Source of the DNA: Aestuariibius violaceus
GTDB taxonomy: Bacteria > Pseudomonadota > Alphaproteobacteria > Rhodobacterales > Rhodobacteraceae
NCBI RefSeq assembly: GCF_040779325.2
Contig: NZ_JBFONT020000015.1
Span: 1 to 39,136 of the forward strand
Reading direction: 5' to 3'
DNA length: 39,136 bases
Shown: positions 1 through 7,315 of the stretch, piece after piece
How positions within the stretch are numbered: position 1 is the first letter of the stretch
How the letters are laid out: every line of letters starts with the position of its first letter
Made by a program: the position numbers and the translations under genes
The notes under the pieces: generated by a model
Told to the model about the DNA's origin: nothing
Databases searched by the model: none
Seen by the model: only the letters and a program-made list of their open reading frames with translations

Positions 1-13
1 TCCCCTACGGGCT
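1..13. repeat. attL core (left copy of 13-bp direct repeat)
   Basis: TCCCCTACGGGCT is repeated in the same orientation at 39124-39136. This copy lies 28 bases from the integrase stop codon, where an attachment core is expected. Position 14 onward reads ACCATTATCC; the resulting GGGCTACCA resembles a tRNA 3' end, but the rest of a tRNA is outside the window, so the insertion target is undecided. Confidence 0.8.
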
Positions 14-35
14 ACCATTATCCAAAAATATGCTG

Positions 36-57
36 AAAAATCAGCCCCTTACGGGGC
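36..57 (-). terminator. Rho-independent terminator overlapping the integrase stop codon
   Basis: On the minus strand a GCCCC-GTAA-GGGGC hairpin (44-57) is followed by TGA (the integrase stop, 43-41) and then TTTTT (40-36). The stem is formed by the last sense codons of the integrase gene. It would end the leftward operon just before attL and limit transcription into host DNA. Confidence 0.7.
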
Positions 58-1147
58 CGTTCTGCAAAAAACCATCCTCATTTTGCAGGTTCTGTTTCCG
101 TTCTGTCCCCATCACGGTCCGGCGGCGGCTGGCTAGGCGCGTGTAGCGTTCGACCTCCGCCAGCGTCAGGTGCCCACACCAGGCCATCAGCTGGTGGCTC
201 GTAGCTCCGATCTCTGCGAGTGCGATCAGGCGTGTCTTGCGCAGCCCATGCGCCGATTTCGCAACGCCGGCCGACCGCGCGAGGTTCGAGACATAGTTCG
301 ACATGCTCGCCGCCGTGCGCGCCCTGCCCCACGCGGTCTCGAGGAACAAGAGCGGCTTCCCCTCGATCGCGTCGACCGCCTGAAGGGCCAGATCCAGATC
401 CGATGCCAGCTCCGCACACCACTCCGGTAAAGGCGTCCGCATGGGAACGAAGGCCTCGCTGCCTGTCTTGCTCTGCCGGTAGCGCAACACCCCATCGCTA
501 TCGATCATGCCGCGCGTCAGCGATCGGCCGTCCACGGCCCGCGCGCCTGTCCAATGCAGCAGCTCGAGTGCCGCGCGTTGCCGGGTTCCGATCGGCCATG
601 CCTCCCGCACCTGAGCGATCTCAGCCGGTGTCCAAGGCGGATAGCCGTCGCTCTTGGCAACCCGCGCGCGCCGGAGACCACGCGAGGGGTCGCTCTCCAT
701 CAGCCCCCCTTCCGATGTCGCCCAGGCGAAGAGCGAGCGCCACGCCTTCAGCCGCGTCCTGGCCGCATGGCCGTCAAACCGGGCAAGGTCGGAGGCGATG
801 TGCCGTTCCCGCAGTGCGGAGGTCTTCACCTTGCCGTAGCGGCCTGAGATATCGCCCAGGTGCTTCGACATCGTGTTTCGGTAGACGTCGCTGTAGCCCC
901 GGAAAATGGCGGAGTGCTCGAACAGTCGACACGCTGCCCCAAGCGTTCCCGTGTCGTGCCGGGTCGGCTTTGGCCCGGCGTTCTCTTCCTTCATCCAGGC
1001 GGCAATGAAGTCCGGATGGTCTTCCGGGAGATCGGGCAAGCGCACGCCGGTCTTGCGGTGATAGAGCCTCACGACGCCGCCAGACCGGGTGCGATTGATG
1101 TTCTTCAACTTCCAAACGCGGCGTCCGCGTCCTTCTCGTCCCGCCAT
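41..1147 (-). CDS. int: Tyrosine recombinase, phage integrase
   Basis: This 368-residue protein should catalyse integration and, with an excisionase, excision of the prophage. The tyrosine-recombinase catalytic set is visible: Arg203 in TGARAVDGRSL, Lys227 in SKTG, the HxxR pair His300/Arg303 in HGLRKT, His326 in AWCGH and the nucleophile Tyr335 in RYTRL. The N-terminal 60 residues are basic and probably bind arm sites; about 60-160 form a SAM-like core-binding domain. The ATG at 1147 is preceded by GGAGG with 7 bases of spacing. The start overlaps the excisionase-like gene by 43 bases, so the two are probably co-expressed at the end of the leftward operon. Its terminator overlaps the stop codon. 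Confidence 0.95.
   Translation of the reverse strand: MAGREGRGRRVWKLKNINRTRSGGVVRLYHRKTGVRLPDLPEDHPDFIAAWMKEENAGPKPTRHDTGTLGAACRLFEHSAIFRGYSDVYRNTMSKHLGDISGRYGKVKTSALRERHIASDLARFDGHAARTRLKAWRSLFAWATSEGGLMESDPSRGLRRARVAKSDGYPPWTPAEIAQVREAWPIGTRQRAALELLHWTGARAVDGRSLTRGMIDSDGVLRYRQSKTGSEAFVPMRTPLPEWCAELASDLDLALQAVDAIEGKPLLFLETAWGRARTAASMSNYVSNLARSAGVAKSAHGLRKTRLIALAEIGATSHQLMAWCGHLTLAEVERYTRLASRRRTVMGTERKQNLQNEDGFLQNGPVRG
62..88. repeat. Candidate integrase arm-type sites, left side (inverted pair)
   Basis: CTGCAAAA (62-69) and TTTTGCAG (81-88) form a perfect 8-bp inverted repeat inside the 3' end of the integrase gene. The word TTTTGCA recurs twice on the other side of the core, at 39033 and 39085. 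Flanking repeats around an attachment core are what arm-binding sites of tyrosine integrases look like. No binding data are implied. Confidence 0.4.
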
Positions 1148-1350
1148 TCCGGATCCTCCCCGCCCGCAGTCGGCAGTGAGTCGGCATAAGCGTCAAGGTC
1201 GACGATGTCATAGAGTACGTTGCCGCCGCTCTGTTTCGTCGGAAGATGCAAGGTCAGCAGCTTGGACGTGCTGATCCCGAGATAGTGGGCCGCAGCGGGC
1301 GCCTTCATCAGGCGCGGGGGGAAAGCGTATGTGCGCTGCGGCCGTGTCAT
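1105..1350 (-). CDS. Excisionase-like small helix-turn-helix protein
   Basis: An 81-residue basic protein directly upstream of, and overlapping, the integrase. The segment RLMKAPAAAHYLGISTSKLLTL resembles the winged-helix/MerR-type DNA-binding domain of AlpA and excisionase proteins (read here as two short pieces either side of AAHYLGIS), followed by a 'wing' with YDIVDLDAYADSL. Such proteins bend attachment DNA and set the direction of recombination. The start at 1350 is chosen because the domain begins shortly after it; an AGGAG lies rather far upstream (about 14 bases), so translation may be coupled to the preceding gene. Function is inferred from domain and position. Confidence 0.72.
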   Translation of the reverse strand: MTRPQRTYAFPPRLMKAPAAAHYLGISTSKLLTLHLPTKQSGGNVLYDIVDLDAYADSLPTAGGEDPEWRDEKDADAAFGS

Positions 1351-1370
1351 GACGGATCCAGTGTGGCTCC

Positions 1371-1610
1371 TTAGAGCTTCATCTCTTCGTTCTGGATGAT
1401 GCGCCAATCGCGCGGATGAACGATCTCGTCGGAAGCGCGCCGCAGCTCGCAGGTGGCGTAGCCCGCCATATCACCGGAGCGCGGCAGCTGCGTCGATTGC
1501 GCAACCATCATGCAATAGTCGAGGCTTGGCATCGCGCTGATCTCAACCGCGGCGCAGCCACCCTCCCGCGTCAGGCCTGCGCAGACGACAAGGGTCCAAA
1601 TGAATTCCAT
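1371..1610 (-). CDS. Small hypothetical protein with hydrophobic N-terminus
   Basis: A 79-residue protein of unknown function. The N-terminus MEFIWTLVVCAGL is hydrophobic and could be a short membrane segment or weak signal peptide. Four cysteines follow, which could pair if the protein is exported. The ATG at 1610 has AGGAGA 8 bases upstream and fixes the start. It lies between the MazG-like gene and the excisionase-like gene in the leftward operon with gaps of 16 and 20 bases. Confidence 0.7.
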   Translation of the reverse strand: MEFIWTLVVCAGLTREGGCAAVEISAMPSLDYCMMVAQSTQLPRSGDMAGYATCELRRASDEIVHPRDWRIIQNEEMKL

Positions 1611-1626
1611 GGTTAGGTCTCCTTTC

Positions 1627-2199
1627 TTACTCTGGAAGGGGCGAGTGCTTTGGCTTTGCCGCCTGCTTTGCTCGGATCGCATCGACTTTGGTCCAGACGC
1701 GTTGGAGTTCGTCCTCGGCCGCGCGATCCATGTTGAGGTCAGCGGAGGTGCAGAGCGCGGCCAGGGTGACCATCACCCCGCCAACCTCTTGATGGGGGTC
1801 GCCGATCTCGCGCCCGAAGACGTAGTCGACCAGCTGATGCGCCTCGGAGGCGGTGCAGCCTTTCGCCTGCACAAGCTCAAGGGCTTCCTCCAGGAAGCGG
1901 TGGTTGCGTTCCACGATATCGGCGGAGATTTCCGGGCCAAAGCAGGCCTGCATCCATGGATCGACCCGGCTCTGGAACGAGCTTCCATCTGCAATCTCGT
2001 TAAGGGCGTCGCGGATCCCGCGAACCTGATGCTTGAAGTAGCGCTCCGCACTTTCGTGAACGTCCGCGTCGACGTAGCGATGGTATTCCCGCTCGTCGCC
2101 CTCCCACTGCGGCACGGTCGCGAACTCTGAGAACACATGCTCGCCGCGCGGTGCATTGTCGGGGTTCTCAGCGGCCCATAGTTCCTTCGGCCATTGCAT
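1627..2199 (-). CDS. MazG-like all-alpha NTP pyrophosphohydrolase
   Basis: A 190-residue protein. The C-terminal half (about residues 95-180) has the helical, acidic pattern of the all-alpha NTP-PPase superfamily: RFLEEALELVQA supplies the E..EE-type metal-binding helix, and GDPHQEVGGVMVTLAALC corresponds to the E..D helix of the second half-site, here with E but with Gly instead of Asp. Family members hydrolyse (d)NTPs to monophosphates. In phages this can adjust nucleotide pools or remove non-canonical nucleotides. Starts at ATG 2199, two bases after the ASCH gene stop, and lies beside the ASCH and methyltransferase genes. Substrate is unknown; the N-terminal 60 residues are not recognised. 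Confidence 0.72.
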   Translation of the reverse strand: MQWPKELWAAENPDNAPRGEHVFSEFATVPQWEGDEREYHRYVDADVHESAERYFKHQVRGIRDALNEIADGSSFQSRVDPWMQACFGPEISADIVERNHRFLEEALELVQAKGCTASEAHQLVDYVFGREIGDPHQEVGGVMVTLAALCTSADLNMDRAAEDELQRVWTKVDAIRAKQAAKPKHSPLPE

Positions 2200-2200
2200 C

Positions 2201-2584
2201 TCAGGTCTCCTTTTGGGGGTCTTCAAAGGCGGGGGTGAAAAAGCCGAGCGCGCCCCGACATGGTCGAAACGGGAGCGGCTTGGCGTTGGCGAGGACGAAG
2301 CCGTACGGACCAAAGAACCAGCGGCTCTCCATCTTGGCGACGCAGTCGATGATCTCGACCTGCCCGATGATGCCACCGAGGAGTGGCCGGTCGACGTCTT
2401 CGAGCTTGGTGCCCGTCCTCTCCTCCACCCATGCGAGATCGGCACGCTCTGACGGCCCCCAGGCCTTCGCGGCATGGATCAGCACTGGCCCGCGATAGTG
2501 CGTCTGCCAAGTCCGGTTCTCCACGTCCTTGCCGTGCCAGATGATGGCGTCTGCCCATGGCTGGCGGATGGAGAGGGCCTTCAT
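2201..2584 (-). CDS. ASCH-domain protein
   Basis: A 127-residue protein that begins MKALSIRQPWADAII and continues with GKDVENRTW and RGPVLIHAAK. This is the typical opening of the ASCH fold, a beta-barrel related to PUA domains and thought to bind RNA or modified nucleobases. Some ASCH proteins are N4-acetylcytidine amidohydrolases (YqfB type). The segment GQVEIIDCV is the matching central strand. Its ATG overlaps the methyltransferase stop (ATGA), so the two are translationally coupled. Whether it reads or removes a modified base is not shown by sequence. Confidence 0.85.
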   Translation of the reverse strand: MKALSIRQPWADAIIWHGKDVENRTWQTHYRGPVLIHAAKAWGPSERADLAWVEERTGTKLEDVDRPLLGGIIGQVEIIDCVAKMESRWFFGPYGFVLANAKPLPFRPCRGALGFFTPAFEDPQKET

Positions 2585-4374
2585 GCCGCCACCGCGTCTT
2601 CTGCAAGCATGGCGCAGTTCGCTTGGACTAATGCCCTGGCAAGATCCGGGCAAACAGAATTGCCCACGCAGCTGATCTGTTCGCTCTTAGAGAACGGGTG
2701 CCATACCCATTCTTCGCCGTCCTCGGTCCAGTAGCCTTCGATCACGTAGTCGCGTGGGAAACCCTGCGCGTTGAACAGCTCACGGGGCGTGAGCATCCGC
2801 ATCCCGAGATCTACGACCACGAACGTCTCGCCGTCGATCTCGATGATGACGAACTCGCCACCGTCCCAGGCGTCGTGGGCCCGCAGGAATTCCGCGACCT
2901 CGCGCGCTCGTGCTTCGTGTTCCGGGGTGAACGGCGGGGCAGTGAGCGAGGCTTCGGTGTGGCCGAAGCGATCCTGCACCGTAATCGTGTGCAGCGGATC
3001 GGCGTGTGTCAAACCATCGCCGGTGCCATAATACTTCGTAAAGAATGCCGCGACCGGCGTCTGGGTGCAGCCCTTGCCGACGATGGTGGAAAGCGGATCG
3101 GCAGGATCATGGCCCACGACGCCCGTGTTCTGCTGCGCGAGGAAGGCTGCGTAAGGGTACTGGCGCGGACCGGCGGCGACAACGGTGCCGAGCGGCTTCA
3201 TCGGGTCGAGCGCCCGCGGTGCCTGACCCTTTCGTTCCCCGTTGCCGATGTGGACGAGACCGGGCGCGATCAGCGCGTTCTGATCCTTGGCGCTCGCCGT
3301 CACTGTGTGAACCGGCGCCTCGACTGTGCGAATGGCGCCGCCCTGTTGAGCGTAGGTGAGCACCGGCGCGACAAGCGCGGAATGAAGACCGCCAGCAAGC
3401 ACAGTCGGGTGGGGCGCATGTGCGGGCATGTCACGTCGTGCCGATCCTTTCAGGCTGAGAAGGTTCGGGGCTACAATGGCTTTCTCGCCGCGGTGCGCTC
3501 CCGTGATCGTCTTGAACGGCTCGGCACTATCCTCGCACCGTCCGCCGTGGGTCAGGTTCACCAGGAACGGCCGGTCGGCGTCCAGCACGTAGCGCTTCAT
3601 CCCCCGCGCGATGCGGGCAAGCGTGTTCTTGGCCAGTGGCCGGACGGCGCGGAGCCCATACTTCGTCTTGATCTGCTCGCTTGTGTCGAAGATCGAGGGG
3701 CATGGTAGCGACCAGTCGATGCACTCAGCCGCCGTCCGCCACGGAAGGAGCCGTCCTCTCTTCACAGCAGCACTGGCAGGATCGCCGTGCGTGGGCTTCG
3801 GCCAGACGATCCGCTGACCGTCGCGGCGCGCGATCATGAAGAACCGTTTGCGGATCGTGGGGGCACCATAATCGCACCCACGCATTTCACGCCATTGGAC
3901 GCGATATCCTGCTCTCCGAAGCCGCTTCATCCACTGCTCGAAGGTGATCCCGGCCAGTTCCTTGATGGGCTGGCCTTCGTTGCACAGTGGACCCCAGGTG
4001 CGGAACTCTTCGACGTTCTCCATGATGATGACGTCGGGCTTCACCTTCTCAGCCCAATCGACGATCACCCAGGCGAGATCGCGGATGTTCCTGTCCCGCG
4101 GTGCAGCCCCCTTGGCCTTGGAAAAGTGCTTGCAGTCCGGTGAGGCCCATAGAAGGCCGACTGACCGACCTGCAGCGACCTCGATCGGATCAACGTCCCA
4201 GATGTTGGAGTCGAGATGCAGCGTCTCGGGATGGTTGACCTTGTGCATGGCTAGCGCGGTTGCCGAGTGGTTGATAGCAACGTCCGGCGAGCGGCCCAGG
4301 GCAAGTTCAATACCTGTCGATGCACCGCCGCCCCCGGCAAAGCTGTCGATGATGAGAGGAACCACGCCGTCCAT
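2581..4374 (-). CDS. C5-cytosine DNA methyltransferase with repeat-rich recognition region
   Basis: A 597-residue enzyme that should transfer methyl from S-adenosylmethionine to cytosine C5 in DNA. Motif I is SFAGGGGAST (11-20). Motif IV is ASPDCKHFS, with catalytic Cys81 in SPDC rather than the usual PPC. Motif VI is MENVEEF (118-124), motif VIII is REMRGCDYGAPTIRKRFF, and motifs IX/X are LTPRELFNAQGFP and CVGNSVCPDLA. Residues about 285-475, where the target-recognition domain sits, hold six degenerate repeats with the pattern P-x-x-T-[I/V] spaced 33-40 residues apart. No partner restriction nuclease is adjacent, so protection of phage DNA from host restriction is the likely role. ATG 4374 lies 4 bases after the preceding gene. 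Confidence 0.93.
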   Translation of the reverse strand: MDGVVPLIIDSFAGGGGASTGIELALGRSPDVAINHSATALAMHKVNHPETLHLDSNIWDVDPIEVAAGRSVGLLWASPDCKHFSKAKGAAPRDRNIRDLAWVIVDWAEKVKPDVIIMENVEEFRTWGPLCNEGQPIKELAGITFEQWMKRLRRAGYRVQWREMRGCDYGAPTIRKRFFMIARRDGQRIVWPKPTHGDPASAAVKRGRLLPWRTAAECIDWSLPCPSIFDTSEQIKTKYGLRAVRPLAKNTLARIARGMKRYVLDADRPFLVNLTHGGRCEDSAEPFKTITGAHRGEKAIVAPNLLSLKGSARRDMPAHAPHPTVLAGGLHSALVAPVLTYAQQGGAIRTVEAPVHTVTASAKDQNALIAPGLVHIGNGERKGQAPRALDPMKPLGTVVAAGPRQYPYAAFLAQQNTGVVGHDPADPLSTIVGKGCTQTPVAAFFTKYYGTGDGLTHADPLHTITVQDRFGHTEASLTAPPFTPEHEARAREVAEFLRAHDAWDGGEFVIIEIDGETFVVVDLGMRMLTPRELFNAQGFPRDYVIEGYWTEDGEEWVWHPFSKSEQISCVGNSVCPDLARALVQANCAMLAEDAVAA

Positions 4375-4378
4375 GACG

Positions 4379-4915
4379 TTAACTCTTACGCGTCGATGTC
4401 AGGCCGTTCTGACGATCGAGCCGGTCAATCTCTGCCGCTATGAGCGCTCCCGCGCGAACGAGGTTTTCACGCCGAGACTTTGGTTTCCACCAATCATTCG
4501 GCCACGGCCATATATGCGATACGAATGCCGTCACTCGGCCGACTGGAGCGTTCGGATCTTGACCCAATCTAGTAAACTGACTTGCACCTAATGCATAACA
4601 CGCTGCGGCCTTCGCCATCTCGCCGTTTTCATGAGTATCGTCGTGCTCAGCCGTCCAACCTTCTTCATCGATCTGCCGGGACCGCTCGCCTGCGATCGCG
4701 GCGGCACCGGCCGTGCGCACGCCGCGAAACCTCATGTCCCGAAGAATGCCTGCGGCGTTGTAGAGGATTGCGGGATCACACCCCCATCCTCGTGCAAGAG
4801 CATCGCCACCGCGGATCAAGTCGGATGCGACCGTCTGCCGATCGTTGACGAAGTCTTCGACCTCGATCAGCCGGTGTGTGGATGGGCAGAGTTTCCGAGC
4901 GAGCCAGTGACGCAT
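4379..4915 (-). CDS. Conserved phage protein of unknown function
   Basis: A 178-residue protein. The segment ERSRQIDEEGWTAEHDDTHE followed by GEMAKAAACYA is a signature I recognise from many phage and prophage proteins without an assigned function. The end, RRENLVRAGALIAAEIDRLDR, is the matching conserved C-terminal helix. Trp, His and Asp clusters in the first block could bind metal or nucleotide, but this is speculation. Starts at ATG 4915, 12 bases after the preceding gene, with AAAGGGAT upstream. Confidence 0.8.
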   Translation of the reverse strand: MRHWLARKLCPSTHRLIEVEDFVNDRQTVASDLIRGGDALARGWGCDPAILYNAAGILRDMRFRGVRTAGAAAIAGERSRQIDEEGWTAEHDDTHENGEMAKAAACYALGASQFTRLGQDPNAPVGRVTAFVSHIWPWPNDWWKPKSRRENLVRAGALIAAEIDRLDRQNGLTSTRKS

Positions 4916-4927
4916 GGTGGATCCCTT

Positions 4928-5116
4928 TCAGTAGAGGTTCACGACTTCGGACAAACGGTCTTTGTACGCGGCTGCCATGTTGCGTCCGTGGCGGTCGTCG
5001 CCCAAGGCGTCCGGGTTCTGCATCTCGGAGAGGTAAGATGCGATCGCCACGCGAACCGCCATCGCCTGTCCCTCGGTGAGGCGAGTTCCATTGATGCTGA
5101 TGTTCGGCTCAGCCAT
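4928..5116 (-). CDS. Small hypothetical protein
   Basis: A 62-residue protein starting MAEPNISINGTRL at ATG 5116. Its helix LTEGQAMAVRVAIASYLSEM and the C-terminal RNMAAAYKDRLSEV look like a genuine small helical phage protein. No catalytic motif is visible. It lies in the leftward cassette with 14- and 12-base gaps to its neighbours. The start was moved in from a longer open frame because the extension is arginine-rich, non-protein-like sequence antisense to nothing recognisable. Confidence 0.7.
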   Translation of the reverse strand: MAEPNISINGTRLTEGQAMAVRVAIASYLSEMQNPDALGDDRHGRNMAAAYKDRLSEVVNLY

Positions 5117-5130
5117 GTCGACGGCTCCTC

Positions 5131-5451
5131 TCAGTTGTCGGACAGCGGTGCTTTGCCCTCGAACGATCGCGCCATGTCGACCGCCCATGGCGTCAATTGA
5201 AGAATGGACGCGCGGATCGCTGCATCGGCCTGATCTCCCGATTTCTCCAGCGAGGCCTGCATGATCTGCACGATGCCGACCATCAGACCGCCCAGCACGT
5301 ATTCGGTCTGTTGCGGTGCTTCGTCGTCTTCCGGAGACAGCGCTTCGCGATAAGCGGCGAGGACTGCCTGCCTTACCCGCTCGGCGCAGCGGTCATTGGC
5401 GTCGTTCTCGTCAAATCGACGGGCGCCGTATTTCGATGCCATGTCAGCCAT
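5131..5451 (-). CDS. Hypothetical helical protein
   Basis: A 106-residue protein of unknown function. ATG 5451 shares one base with the stop of the preceding gene (TGATG), which decides the start over a second ATG three codons in. The middle, EYVLGGLMVGIVQIMQASLEK, is a hydrophobic or amphipathic helix and the N-terminus is acidic and polar. It has no recognised domain. Confidence 0.7.
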   Translation of the reverse strand: MADMASKYGARRFDENDANDRCAERVRQAVLAAYREALSPEDDEAPQQTEYVLGGLMVGIVQIMQASLEKSGDQADAAIRASILQLTPWAVDMARSFEGKAPLSDN

Positions 5452-5702
5452 CAGAGAAGCGCACCGATAATCAGACCAAAGACAAAGGCGCCCGCGAGAG
5501 ACCAGCAGCGACGGCGCTCGAGGCGCTCGAAGCGTTCCACGGCATTGACCAGACGCGCTCCGAGTGCGGCATGGTCGCGAGGATCGATTTCGACGTGGAG
5601 AGGTCGCGTATCTTGCATGCGGAGCAGCCACGCGTCTGGAAAGACGTCGTCTTCGCGAAGTTTTGGTCGCGCAAGGATGTTGGGACGGTTTGAATCTGTC
5701 AT
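5451..5702 (-). CDS. Small protein with C-terminal transmembrane tail
   Basis: An 83-residue protein with a soluble N-terminal part (HVEIDPRDHAALGARLVNAVE) and a C-terminal membrane segment, CWSLAGAFVFGLIIGALL, preceded by the basic run ERLERRR. This is a tail-anchored layout with the soluble part predicted in the cytoplasm. ATG 5702 overlaps the preceding stop as TGATG; a GTG one codon earlier is possible. Function unknown. Confidence 0.7.
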   Translation of the reverse strand: MTDSNRPNILARPKLREDDVFPDAWLLRMQDTRPLHVEIDPRDHAALGARLVNAVERFERLERRRCWSLAGAFVFGLIIGALL

Positions 5703-6031
5703 CACCGTCCTCCCGTTGCGCGCCGCTGTGCCGTCCGGAGACGGGACAGCGTTTCGTCCGTCATGTCGCGAACCCGGTTCTGCGCCTTGCTATAGGCTGG
5801 CCCGGCTTCCTTGCCTGTCCGCGGCCGCTGCGCCCGGGTGATTAGCAGCCATGGCGCGATCCGCTTGCCGAAGGCGGTGATGAAGGATTGCCAATCCTTC
5901 TTGCACTGCTCAGAGCAGTAGCGTGCCTTGCCCCTTGGCAGCGGTCCGTCGCACCAGTTGCAGAAACGCTCACTGAGCGGCGGTGCCATCTCCGGCTCCG
6001 AGCGGTAGGGATCGACCTTGACCCGGCTCAC
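5702..6031 (-). CDS. Treble-clef zinc-finger protein
   Basis: A 109-residue protein with CNWCDGPLPRGKARYCSEQC: a C-x2-C, 11 residues, then C-x3-C, which is the spacing of small treble-clef/MYM-like zinc fingers. The C-terminal half is basic (RTAQRRATGGR), suggesting nucleic-acid or protein contact. The start is GTG 6031, which overlaps the preceding stop as GTGA; no upstream start fits the operon spacing as well. Role unknown; it is part of the tightly coupled small-gene cassette. Confidence 0.72.
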   Translation of the reverse strand: MSRVKVDPYRSEPEMAPPLSERFCNWCDGPLPRGKARYCSEQCKKDWQSFITAFGKRIAPWLLITRAQRPRTGKEAGPAYSKAQNRVRDMTDETLSRLRTAQRRATGGR

Positions 6032-6600
6032 GGGGCCGCTCCGTTGGGGGGTGTTACGACCCCTTGCGCCTTCGGCCATGTGGCGGGGGTGGTTTTGCGG
6101 TCCTCTTCCTCTTTCGGCGCGACATGCTGGTCGTGCATTGCACTCAAGAGTTCCAACAGCCACGAAACCGTGCCGCCAACTTCGCTCAGCTCGGCCGGGT
6201 TGATCTCGCTGGCGATACTGGATGGATCGCAAGAACCAGCGATCTGGCGAAGCAACTCCATTGCTGCCTCGGGATCATCGGCGACCATTTCCGCCACTTG
6301 TGCAGCGTCCAATCTCGCGGAAGCAATTGAGCTTGAAACGATCAGATCGCCCTCAAATGAGACCGCGCCATATTCACGGGCGACTACTGCGGCGACCTCA
6401 GCAGCTGACCGCCATTGCTTCGGCGACGGCACGAAGTCGACCACCTCCATGACCACGAAGCCGCAGGACAGTGCCTCGGCGAGCGTCTCAGCATTTGCGC
6501 GAGCGTCGCGCCGGGTATCGAACCGATCGCTGCACTGGATGCCGACCGACGTGGTGGTCCCGGCGGTTTGCACCATCCAGAAAGGGGTCACCGCGGCCAT
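6028..6600 (-). CDS. Hypothetical protein
   Basis: A 190-residue protein starting MAAVTPFWMVQTAG at ATG 6600, sharing one base with the stop of the Lar-like gene. The N-terminal 60 residues (GFVVMEVVDFVPSP) look like a small alpha/beta domain. The C-terminal 100 residues are helical and acidic, ending in a proline-rich tail. No catalytic motif or known family is recognised. Confidence 0.7.
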   Translation of the reverse strand: MAAVTPFWMVQTAGTTTSVGIQCSDRFDTRRDARANAETLAEALSCGFVVMEVVDFVPSPKQWRSAAEVAAVVAREYGAVSFEGDLIVSSSIASARLDAAQVAEMVADDPEAAMELLRQIAGSCDPSSIASEINPAELSEVGGTVSWLLELLSAMHDQHVAPKEEEDRKTTPATWPKAQGVVTPPNGAAP

Positions 6601-7055
6601 CAGAGGCTTCCCCGAACGAGTGTCATGAACGCGACACCGACCATGAGCAGGACGATGACCATGATCGCGATATGAAAGCCGGACAGATTGACGAACCACT
6701 CGCGCAGTCGCTTCGCTGCGGGCTCACGGCAGAGCGCGGCCCGCCGCTCCGCGAGGCGCTGGGCCTGATCTGGTCCCCACAGAGTTTGGGCGGACGGTGT
6801 CGGATATGCGTCAAAACGTGTGTGACGCCGATCGGAAACCGGAGTGTTGGGTGTGTTGATCGGGCCGATGAACGCGACGCCTGGACAATAGAGCTGGAGG
6901 GCGATTCGCGCGTTCCAGGCCTCCAAAGCCGACTGACCCTCGGATGCCGGAGGCCCATAGCACAAGCAGGAACCGCAAATCGCGTTTTTCTCGTTAGGTG
7001 GCGCGCTGATGCTGCGTGACCCGCAGAACGGACAGGGAAGCGGGCTATCGGTCAT
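6600..7055 (-). CDS. Lar-like restriction-alleviation zinc protein with membrane anchor
   Basis: A 151-residue protein. Residues 5-52 match the Lar-type zinc ribbon: LPCPFCGS, then AICGSCLCYGP, then SALEAWNAR. Rac prophage Lar relieves type I restriction. Unlike ordinary Lar proteins, which end near this point, this one continues about 70 residues to a transmembrane helix, FHIAIMVIVLLMVGVAFM, near the C-terminus. The start, ATG 7055, overlaps the preceding stop as ATGA. Restriction alleviation is inferred from the domain; many Lar-like ribbons have no tested function, and membrane placement is unexpected for that role. Confidence 0.75.
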   Translation of the reverse strand: MTDSPLPCPFCGSRSISAPPNEKNAICGSCLCYGPPASEGQSALEAWNARIALQLYCPGVAFIGPINTPNTPVSDRRHTRFDAYPTPSAQTLWGPDQAQRLAERRAALCREPAAKRLREWFVNLSGFHIAIMVIVLLMVGVAFMTLVRGSL

Positions 7056-7315
7056 GCCGCGTCTCCCAACACCCGCGCCTTCGCAATGCGCGTCCAGTTC
7101 CGCATCGCCTCGTCGAAGTCGGTGCCGGTCGCGAAGACGCCGATAAGGTCGATGCTGGCTTCCTGTGGTCCCCACCCTGTTTTGTCGTCCGGGAGAATGA
7201 TGTTTCCACCCGTTTCGATCATGACGTTTCGGACATAGAGGAGATAGGCGTTGCGCCCTTCGGCTTCGGCTTCCTCCAGTCCTTCGAGGACTTCTTGCAA
7301 GCGCTCACAGGGCAT
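7052..7315 (-). CDS. Small hypothetical protein
   Basis: An 87-residue protein with an acidic N-terminal helix (LQEVLEGLEEAEAEG) and a likely beta-rich middle (IILPDDKTGWG). It ends in a helix, DEAMRNWTRIAKARV. Starts at ATG 7315, overlapping the preceding gene by 11 bases; its stop overlaps the Lar-like start. Function unknown. Confidence 0.68.
   Translation of the reverse strand: MPCERLQEVLEGLEEAEAEGRNAYLLYVRNVMIETGGNIILPDDKTGWGPQEASIDLIGVFATGTDFDEAMRNWTRIAKARVLGDAA

Noticed and set aside
1..17. tRNA 3' end as insertion target
   Set aside because: GGGCTACCA at 9-17 is suggestive, but the T-arm and acceptor partner would lie outside the window, so it cannot be supported.
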